Below, piece after piece: positions 5,673-10,868 of a stretch of 10,868 nt of DNA. This stretch comes from JALYIM01 sp040003205 (GTDB lineage Bacteria; Acidobacteriota; Terriglobia; Terriglobales; Acidobacteriaceae). How positions within the stretch are numbered: the stretch's first letter is position 1; each line of letters begins with the position of its first letter. The position numbers and the translations under genes were made by a program. The stretch spans positions 1 through 10,868 of the forward strand of contig JBDUDA010000088.1 in assembly GCA_040003205.1 (NCBI GenBank), read 5' to 3'. The notes under the pieces were generated by a model, which saw only the letters and a program-made list of their open reading frames with translations, was not told the DNA's origin and ran no database searches.

Positions 5673-5796
5673 ATTTGGAACCCTACGTGAGACTCTCGCA
5701 CCTCTAAAGAACGTCGCTAAGCACGATCTTTGCGGTGTAAGTAATTAACTCGCTTCCGCCACATTGAACAGATGCCCCAAGGCCGTCTAGAAGAGC

Positions 5797-6786
5797 TTAA
5801 GCTGATCGCTGGGTGAAAGAGCCAGATGAGCCGTGTCGGCCTGCCTGGTTTCGGACGGGTAAGCCGTACTTCGCTCGCAGGCGCGCCATTAGGTGAGAGA
5901 TGCGCTTTCGGTAAGAGTCAGGCAGGAAAGCCCGATCTTTGTAGCGACGCCGATAGTTATCGGCCAGATGAGGGAACTCCTTCTCGAGAAATGGAAAGAA
6001 AACGGAAGCGGAGCAGGGCTTCAAAAAAAGCGGATTGGCAAAGATGTATTTGCCTCCCGCCTCAGCGGTGCCCTTCACGACAGCCTCTAAATCGCGAGGT
6101 GAGTCGGTAATCCCTGGAATTACAGGTGCGCAACTCACCCCTGTGTCAATCCCAGATGCATTCAATTTGCGTACTGCCTCCAGGCGTAGGTCGGGCCGCG
6201 GCGCCCTCGGCTCCAGCAATCGAGCGAGCTTAACTTTCAGGGTTGTGATGGTGAGGTTCACAAACAGACGATTGTTGGCCGCGATTTCGCGCAACAGATC
6301 AATATCCCGGAGAATCAGATCCGACTTGGTAATAATGCTTAAATTAAGGTTGGCGTGGCGGCTGAATTCCTCGAGAATCCCTCGTGTCACTTCGAAACGT
6401 CGCTCAGCGGGCTGGTAGGGATCGGTGGCTGTTCCGATTGCAATCTCCTCGCCTGGCTTAACTCGCCGTAGCTCGGAACGTAATAAGTTCGCGGTGTGCT
6501 GCTTCACGAAAATTTTCTTCTCGAAGTCCATCCCATCGGTCATTTCCATGAACTCGTGGGTATAGCGAGCGTAGCAATATTTGCAGGCGAATTCGCATCC
6601 GCGATAGGGATTGATGGTCCAGGTGAAGGGCATGCGCGGGATGGTGCAGCGGTTCAGCAGGGAGCGGCCGAGGATGGTGAAGTATTCCACGTCGTAGCCT
6701 TGCGATAGCGACTCGCCTTCGGCCGCGAGGCGGGCAATGCCTACCAGCTTGGGAGTGCTTGAGAGGGGAAGTGGAAGTGTGGCCAT
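5797..6786 (-). CDS. Radical SAM protein, SPL (spore photolyase-like) family
   Basis: From the ATG at 6786 this is a 329-residue protein. INPYRGCEFACKYCYARYTHEFM (residues 58-80) holds the radical SAM cysteines Cys64, Cys68 and Cys71 in the CxxxCxxC spacing that binds the [4Fe-4S] cluster. GTATDPYQPAE (about 118-128), SIITKSDLILRDIDLL and APVIPGITDS are conserved landmarks of the COG1533/Rv2578c-like group. Members are often called DNA repair photolyase-like, but for most the substrate is unknown, so no reaction is assigned here. The longer frame to 6840 (MLDKVLFIYPTVGEEKAN) is rejected: its first codons contain a TTGACA box, whereas 6786 has AAAAGG at good spacing. It appears monocistronic. 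The tail after about residue 310 (NQAGRHGSSGSFTQ) looks disordered. Confidence 0.9.
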   Translation of the reverse strand: MATLPLPLSSTPKLVGIARLAAEGESLSQGYDVEYFTILGRSLLNRCTIPRMPFTWTINPYRGCEFACKYCYARYTHEFMEMTDGMDFEKKIFVKQHTANLLRSELRRVKPGEEIAIGTATDPYQPAERRFEVTRGILEEFSRHANLNLSIITKSDLILRDIDLLREIAANNRLFVNLTITTLKVKLARLLEPRAPRPDLRLEAVRKLNASGIDTGVSCAPVIPGITDSPRDLEAVVKGTAEAGGKYIFANPLFLKPCSASVFFPFLEKEFPHLADNYRRRYKDRAFLPDSYRKRISHLMARLRAKYGLPVRNQAGRHGSSGSFTQRSA

Positions 6787-6805
6787 ATTCGCCTTTTCTT
6801 CGCCT

Positions 6806-6836
6806 ACTGTAGGATATATGAAAAGCACCTTGTCAA
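6806..6836 (-). promoter_or_regulatory. Weak candidate promoter of the radical SAM gene
   Basis: Minus strand TTGACA (6836-6831) is followed after 19 bases by TACAGT (6811-6806). The -35 is perfect but the spacer is long and the -10 is poor. It would start transcription near 6799, leaving about 13 bases before the ATG, just enough for the AAAAGG ribosome binding site. Confidence 0.3.
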
Positions 6837-6952
6837 GCATTTTCAGGTGGGGTGTCCAGGGCGGTTACCGTGCGGGAGAGGGTTGATAGGCGTCGCATGG
6901 CGTTAATCCAAATTCGCCGGTAGTGGCTCAATTCAAAAGCTACAGCCGAAGG

Positions 6953-7086
6953 TTGTCATCTCGAGCGAAGCAAAGCCGCCTGGCTTTGCGGAGTCGAGAG
7001 GCCTGCTGTTAGAGGGGGAAAAAGCAGGTCTCTCCACTCCGCGGTGTCTTCGCTACGCGAAGCCACGACTCCGGTCGAGATGACAA
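6953..7086. repeat. Two-unit palindromic intergenic repeat, TTGTCATC ends outward
   Basis: Outer arms TTGTCATCTCGA (6953-6964) and TCGAGATGACAA (7075-7086) are perfect 12-base inverted repeats. Inner arms GAGAGGCCTGCT (6996-7007) and AGCAGGTCTCTC (7023-7034) match at 11 of 12. The same two motifs build the repeat at 375-522, but there the AGCAGG ends point outward. The units carry local hairpins, for example CAAAGCCGCCTGGCTTTG, and CTTCGCTACGCGAAG. It lies between the cold-shock gene and the radical SAM gene. The remainder of 6841-7217 shows nothing I can name. Confidence 0.75.
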
Positions 7087-7217
7087 GTTATTTTGAGATT
7101 GCGCCACTTCCAATCAGCCAGGGCCGTTGACATCTCTAGGCTTTTGACTGGTCGCGCTAAACGGTGGAATTGTGTGAACAGTGGGGACCGCTTTTCTTGT
7201 TCTAATGAAAGGTTTAC

Positions 7218-7418
7218 TCAGCCTGACTTTGTAACATTGGCGGCTTGCGGGCCCTTCGTACCTTGTACAATTTCGAATTCGACGTTATCGCCTTCCTGAA
7301 GCCTCTTGTAGCCGTCCGACGTAATAGCGCTGTAGTGGACGAACACGTCGGGACCGTCCTCACATCCTAGAAAGCCGTAGCCTTTTGCATTGTTAAACCA
7401 TTTCACCGTGCCTTTCAT
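7218..7418 (-). CDS. Cold-shock domain protein (CspA family)
   Basis: A complete 66-residue single cold-shock domain, the usual family length. RNP1 is KGYGFL (residues 12-17) and RNP2 is VFVHY (25-29), the aromatic patches that bind single-stranded RNA or DNA. KWFNNAKGYGFL and GPQAANV are standard landmarks. Such proteins act as RNA chaperones in the cytoplasm; whether this copy is cold-induced cannot be told. The start at 7418 has GAGG a few bases upstream. The gap of 130 bases to the Nudix gene upstream on the same strand leaves room for a promoter and a long leader; I see no clear -35/-10 pair or recognisable cold-box in it. Confidence 0.95.
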   Translation of the reverse strand: MKGTVKWFNNAKGYGFLGCEDGPDVFVHYSAITSDGYKRLQEGDNVEFEIVQGTKGPQAANVTKSG

Positions 7419-7548
7419 ATGCCTCGTACCCCCTGGCTCGGACTATCACACCCGAAGCCGTGCCACCGTTTTATCCATCAGTCTTGCGACCACGCTGGGG
7501 AAGTGTCAGTACTTCCGATTCTGGCAGAAGCCGCGTACAAAGCGGCCC

Positions 7549-8109
7549 TCAGGATTGTTCGGTGCGGCTGATCCACAAAACGCCGGCGATGGTTTTCGCA
7601 TCGCGAATCGTTCCGGATAAAACCATTCGCAGCGCCGCGCTCACCGGGAAAAAACGCATGGCGATCACTTCGTCAGCTTCCGGCTGGGCGACTCCCGCAC
7701 GCAGGTCGCGCGCGAGGTAGATGGACATTGTCTCCGCAACGAAGCCCGGGCTGGCATAAAACGTGAGAATGCGCTTCCAGTTGCCCGCGCTGTATCCAGT
7801 CTCTTCGAGCAACTCGCGCTTGGCGGCGGTTAACTCATTTTCACCTTCGTCGATTCTTCCAGCGGGGAGCTCCCAGAGATACTGCTGGGCAGCATGACGA
7901 TACTGGCGCTCGAGAAGAATGCGACGTTCACTTCCGCTATCTTCCAGGGGCAGTATGACGACCGAACCGGTGTGGCGCACGATGTCACGCCGAGCCTTGA
8001 TTCCTCCGGGCTCGATGACTTCGTCGCGGGTGACCCAGAAAGCCGTGCCGCGATAGACCTCGCGCGATGACAGCACGCGTACTTTTTTTGCTTTGGATGA
8101 TTTCGCCAT
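7549..8109 (-). CDS. Nudix hydrolase, ADP-ribose pyrophosphatase-like
   Basis: 186 residues from the ATG at 8109. The Nudix box is complete at residues 84-106: Gly84, five residues, Glu90, seven residues, then REL LEE TG (Arg98, Glu99, Glu102, Glu103, Gly105), which coordinates Mg2+ and hydrolyses a nucleoside diphosphate linked to another moiety. YLWELPAGRID and VRHTGSVVILPL before the box, and the YASPGF segment after it, are typical of the ADP-ribose pyrophosphatase (NudF) subgroup, where ADP-ribose is cleaved to AMP and ribose 5-phosphate. The subgroup is inferred. The frame extends to 8247, but that would overlap the divergent gene, and the extra residues are not Nudix-like. The ribosome binding site (GGTGAG adjacent to ATG) is poor, so the start is less sure than the gene. 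A TATATT at about 8116-8121 may be its -10 box. Confidence 0.9.
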   Translation of the reverse strand: MAKSSKAKKVRVLSSREVYRGTAFWVTRDEVIEPGGIKARRDIVRHTGSVVILPLEDSGSERRILLERQYRHAAQQYLWELPAGRIDEGENELTAAKRELLEETGYSAGNWKRILTFYASPGFVAETMSIYLARDLRAGVAQPEADEVIAMRFFPVSAALRMVLSGTIRDAKTIAGVLWISRTEQS

Positions 8110-8192
8110 CTCACCAATATAAGTGATAGCCGATAACTCGCTAAGCATCGACGGTAATTTACTGCTTGCACTCTCCTGATATGCTTCGCCCA

Positions 8193-9053
8193 ATGAAATC
8201 GAAGCTCTCAATTGCGATCGTCGGGCCGGGACGGCTTGGGACCGCAATCGCCATCGCTCTGAAGCATGCGGGATATCGCATTTCCGAAATTATCTCCGGC
8301 GGAAGCACCGGCTCGATAAGGAGAGCTCAGAGATTATCCCGCAAGCTGGGCGCGCGCCACGCGACTGCCAAGACCGCACGTCTGGATGCGGACGTAGTCT
8401 GGTTCTGTGTTCCGGACGGCAAAATCACTTCTGCTGCCCGGCAGCTGTCATCCGTCATTCAGTGGAAGCGGAAAATTGCCTTTCATTCCAGCGGAGCGAG
8501 GACCAGTCGCGACCTTGAAGCGCTCCGTCAGCAGGGAGCTGTGGTGGCGTCGGTGCATCCGATGATGACGTTTGTCGATCGTTCGATCCCGTCTCTGGAG
8601 GGTGTGTCGTTTGCTCTGGAAGGGGACGTGCGCGCGTTTCAGGCGGCGCGGCAGATTGTCCGCGATCTGGGTGGACTGCCGTTCGACATTGATATTGATA
8701 AAGGGAGCAAAGCTCTATACCACGCATGGGGAACTTTTCTCTCTCCGCTCCTCGTCGCCAACCTGGTGGTTGCGGAACAAGTAGCCAGGGCAGCAGGAAT
8801 CTCCAGTGCGAAGGCGCGCAAGATTATGCTTCCGATTGTGCGCCAGACACTGAGTAATTACGCGCAGCTCGGACCCGCGAATGCTTTTAGCGGGCCAATT
8901 GTCCGTGGAGACGCGGCGATTCTGCGCCAGCATTTGAAAGCGCTGAAAGATATCCCCGAAGCGGTCCAAATATACAGGTCGTTGGCTCGCGCTGCACTTC
9001 GCTATCTACCGGCACACAATCGCGAGGACGTGAAGAAGGCGCTAAACCATTGA
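8193..9053 (+). CDS. Rossmann-fold and DUF2520 domain oxidoreductase-like protein
   Basis: 286 residues from the ATG at 8193. The N-terminal domain (residues about 1-120) begins LSIAIVGPGRLGTAIAIALK, a GxGxxG dinucleotide-binding loop (Gly11, Gly13, Gly16), followed by the VVWFCVPDGKI strand expected of NAD(P)-binding proteins. SVHPMMTF (His122-Pro123) opens the C-terminal helical DUF2520 domain, related to ProC and 6-phosphogluconate dehydrogenase-like folds. The substrate is unknown. Alternative starts are ATG at 8181 (MLRP) and TTG at 8166. None has a good Shine-Dalgarno; 8193 gives the usual distance to the glycine loop. The only plus-strand gene in the window, it is divergent from the Nudix gene and convergent with the phosphodiesterase gene. 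Confidence 0.9.
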   Translation: MKSKLSIAIVGPGRLGTAIAIALKHAGYRISEIISGGSTGSIRRAQRLSRKLGARHATAKTARLDADVVWFCVPDGKITSAARQLSSVIQWKRKIAFHSSGARTSRDLEALRQQGAVVASVHPMMTFVDRSIPSLEGVSFALEGDVRAFQAARQIVRDLGGLPFDIDIDKGSKALYHAWGTFLSPLLVANLVVAEQVARAAGISSAKARKIMLPIVRQTLSNYAQLGPANAFSGPIVRGDAAILRQHLKALKDIPEAVQIYRSLARAALRYLPAHNREDVKKALNH

Positions 9054-9107
9054 TCTCTGCGTCACGTTCCTTGTCAAAAAGTGTTTCAGGAATAGAGAGG
9101 GGCAATT

Positions 9108-9899
9108 TTATTGCAGCATAACGCGCTTAATTTCTTTCGCGCGCCCGGTGGCGTCGTCGCATTCCACAACCACAGCACAGAGCCGGACATCTCCGGTGGC
9201 GGCTTCAAATCGGGCTGGCATGTTATTCAGAAAACGCGTAATCACCAATTCCTTTTTAACGCCGATTACGCTGTCGAAGGGGCCAGTCATTCCGACGTCG
9301 GTGATGTAGGCGGTGCCCCCGGGCAGCACGCGTTCGTCAGCGGTTGGGATGTGGGTGTGAGTACCAACGACGACGGTGACTCGTCCATCTAAATACCAGC
9401 CCATGGAAATCTTTTCCGATGTGGCCTCGGCGTGGATGTCAACAAAGATTATTTTTGCTTTGATTTGCTTTAAGAGGTGGTCCACGGTCCGAAAAGGGTC
9501 GTCATTCGATGCCATGAAAACGCGTCCCTGAAGATTAATGACGGCGTAAGCGACGCCATTCTTTTGGCCTTCGTAGAGCCCCCAGCCAGGCAATCCCGAC
9601 GCGTAATTGGCAGGTCGGAGAAGTCTTTTCGCGGGGCTGTGCGGGTTTCCGTCTGCGGCCTCGAAATATTGCACGATCTCGCGCTTGTCCCAAACGTGAT
9701 TGCCAGTGGTGATTACGTCGATTCCGAGCTCGAACAATTCTTCGGATAATTGAGGAGTGATTCCAAAACCGGCTGCGGAATTTTCGCCATTGGCGATAAT
9801 TAAATCGATCGCATTTTCCCGTACCAGACCGGAAAGACGTTCGCGCACAATAGTTCTGCCGGGCCTGCCGAAAATGTCGCCAATAAAAAGAATTCGCAT
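9108..9899 (-). CDS. ymdB: YmdB-family metallophosphoesterase (2',3'-cyclic nucleotide 2'-phosphodiesterase)
   Basis: A complete 263-residue protein, the standard family length (TIGR00282). The dinuclear metal ligands are all visible: Asp8 in GDIFGRPGR, Glu39 and Asn40 in ANGENSA, Asn67 with His68 in TTGNHVWD, His156 in DIHAEATSEK, and His181 and His183 in VGTHTHI. The ending YITDVGMTGPFDSVIGV is also family-specific. Characterised members hydrolyse 2',3'-cyclic nucleotides and affect biofilm formation and motility choice in Bacillus subtilis; the role in this organism is not known. The ATG at 9899 is fixed by the MRILFIGD opening, although no good ribosome binding site precedes it. The gene is convergent with the DUF2520 gene. 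The 54-base gap holds only a short imperfect TTCCT/AGGAA stem, not a clear terminator. Confidence 0.95.
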   Translation of the reverse strand: MRILFIGDIFGRPGRTIVRERLSGLVRENAIDLIIANGENSAAGFGITPQLSEELFELGIDVITTGNHVWDKREIVQYFEAADGNPHSPAKRLLRPANYASGLPGWGLYEGQKNGVAYAVINLQGRVFMASNDDPFRTVDHLLKQIKAKIIFVDIHAEATSEKISMGWYLDGRVTVVVGTHTHIPTADERVLPGGTAYITDVGMTGPFDSVIGVKKELVITRFLNNMPARFEAATGDVRLCAVVVECDDATGRAKEIKRVMLQ

Positions 9900-9969
9900 G
9901 AATGTTCGCTGGAATCTTCGATGGTAACACGCAGAAATTTGTCCGCGAGGTACGCGTGTGGGTGCGCAG

Positions 9970-10868
9970 CTAAGGGCGATCCAGTTCCGCAGTCCTCAGG
10001 AAATCGTAATTTCCGGAGGGATTCAAACTGAGATTTCTAACGCGTTTGGTATGCACCAGTAGATTGTCTAGATACCACAAATTGATTGCCGGAGCCTCTT
10101 GCGCCAGTATGCCTTGCATCTCCGCATACTTCTGCTTGCGGCTATTCTGATCCAACTCCTGACGGGCCTGGTCAATCAGCGTGTCCACTTTCGCGTTCGA
10201 GTAATAACTGCGGTTTGCCCCTTTGGGGGGGAACTTACTGGAATGAAAAATATATTCGAAAATATCGGGATCTTCATTGCCGCCGATCCAGCGCAGGGAA
10301 TACAGCTGAAAAGCTCCCCGCGTCACGTCTGAGAAAAAAGTGGCAAACTCGAAGGTGCGAATGTCGAGTGCGATTCCTACCTGACGTAATTGCTGTTGCA
10401 ATACCGCCGCCATCAGCCGCGTACTTTCCTCGGTTGAGGACTTCATCTCGAGATGGAATCGCACTCCACCTTTTAACGGATAGCCCGCTTCATCGAGAAG
10501 CCGCTTTGCGTTTTCAGGATCAAAATCGAGTGCCTGCTCTGCTTGATAGGCCCAGCTTTCGGGAGGTAGAACACTTCTTGCGGGACGCGCAAAGTCGCGC
10601 CACAAATAGTGAATCATGGGGGCACGATCAATCGCTTGGCCGATCGCCCGCCGCACGCGCGCGTCCTTGAGGATTGGATCACGAACGTTGAATGCCATAT
10701 ATGCGAGCGTGGTACCCGGGCCCTGCATCACCTCAAGTCCGGAATCACGCTTGAGCGCCAGCACCATGTCAGGGCTTAAGGCGTTCGCGGCGATATCGGC
10801 GCTGCCTTTACGCAACTCAAGCGCCCGCGTGGTTGCGTCGGGCACAACGGAAAATCTCACTCGCGTCA
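9970..10868 (-). CDS. ABC transporter solute-binding protein, peptide/nickel family (C-terminal part, runs off right edge)
   Basis: The minus strand is open from the right edge to a TAG at 9970, about 299 residues, with no upstream stop. The GTG at 10860 is therefore an internal Val, not the start. Landmarks of family 5 binding proteins (SBP_bac_5, DppA/OppA-like) are clear: RVRFSVVPDATTRALELRKGSADI, AFNVRDPILKDARVRRAIGQAIDR, LDFDPENAKRLLDEAGYP, RWIGGNEDPD, and YYSNAKVDTLIDQARQELDQ followed by QEAPAINLWY. Whole proteins are normally about 500-550 residues, so roughly 200-250 N-terminal residues, with the signal peptide or lipobox, lie outside. It would capture a peptide or similar ligand for an importer. 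The permease and ATPase genes are not in the window. I find no terminator in 9900-9969. Confidence 0.92.
   Translation of the reverse strand, partial: TRVRFSVVPDATTRALELRKGSADIAANALSPDMVLALKRDSGLEVMQGPGTTLAYMAFNVRDPILKDARVRRAIGQAIDRAPMIHYLWRDFARPARSVLPPESWAYQAEQALDFDPENAKRLLDEAGYPLKGGVRFHLEMKSSTEESTRLMAAVLQQQLRQVGIALDIRTFEFATFFSDVTRGAFQLYSLRWIGGNEDPDIFEYIFHSSKFPPKGANRSYYSNAKVDTLIDQARQELDQNSRKQKYAEMQGILAQEAPAINLWYLDNLLVHTKRVRNLSLNPSGNYDFLRTAELDRP

Noticed and set aside
8110..8247. Extended start of the Nudix gene at 8247
   Set aside because: It would run through the beginning of the divergent DUF2520 gene and adds residues not seen in the family.
8455..8969. Several minus-strand frames inside the DUF2520 gene
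   Set aside because: They are antisense to a well-supported gene, with Arg/Pro/Ser-rich low-information translations.
9054..9107. Bidirectional terminator between the DUF2520 and ymdB genes
   Set aside because: Only a 5-base TTCCT/AGGAA stem with a long loop and a GCAA/TTGC pair overlapping the ymdB stop are present, both too weak to call.

Overview
The window looks like chromosome from an Acidobacteriota-type soil bacterium. I base this on the very characteristic N-terminus of three tandem type IV pilin paralogues, an unidentified N-terminal fragment resembling proteins I remember from that phylum, moderate GC, and intergenic palindromes of the AGCAGG...ATGACAA type. This placement is from recognition, not a search. 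There are no rRNA or tRNA genes, CRISPR arrays, insertion sequences or phage genes.

Layout. (1) 1-297, minus: 5' part of a gene leaving the left edge. (2) About 375-522: a two-unit palindromic intergenic repeat. (3) 547-3184, minus: a tightly coupled three-gene ABC export unit (ATPase, ABC-2 permease, membrane-anchored TPR-like protein) joined by two 4-base overlaps. (4) 3346-5443, minus: three tandem type IV pilin genes, each encoding a 162-residue mature protein. The second and third have matching control parts: a -24/-12 (sigma-54-type) promoter about 62-65 bases before the start codon, an identical 15-base inverted-repeat site about 150 bases further upstream, and a downstream hairpin with nearly the same stem. 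(5) 5797-6786, minus: a radical SAM protein of the spore-photolyase-like (SPL) family. (6) About 6953-7086: a second palindromic repeat, made of the same two motifs as the first but in the opposite arrangement. (7) 7218-7418, minus: a cold-shock protein. (8) 7549-8109, minus: a Nudix hydrolase of the ADP-ribose pyrophosphatase type, divergent from (9) 8193-9053, plus: a Rossmann/DUF2520 protein. (10) 9108-9899, minus: a YmdB-family metallophosphoesterase, convergent with gene 9. (11) 9970-10868, minus: the C-terminal part of a peptide-type ABC solute-binding protein, leaving the right edge.

Most genes are ordinary chromosomal ones. The part most worth attention is the pilin array: apparently a duplicated gene-plus-control cassette under an NtrC/PilR-like, sigma-54-dependent scheme, with a third, more divergent copy whose promoter at the same position is degenerate. 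No pilus assembly genes (pilB, C, M-Q, T) are in the window, so the array is either an outlying filament locus or is served by a machine encoded elsewhere.
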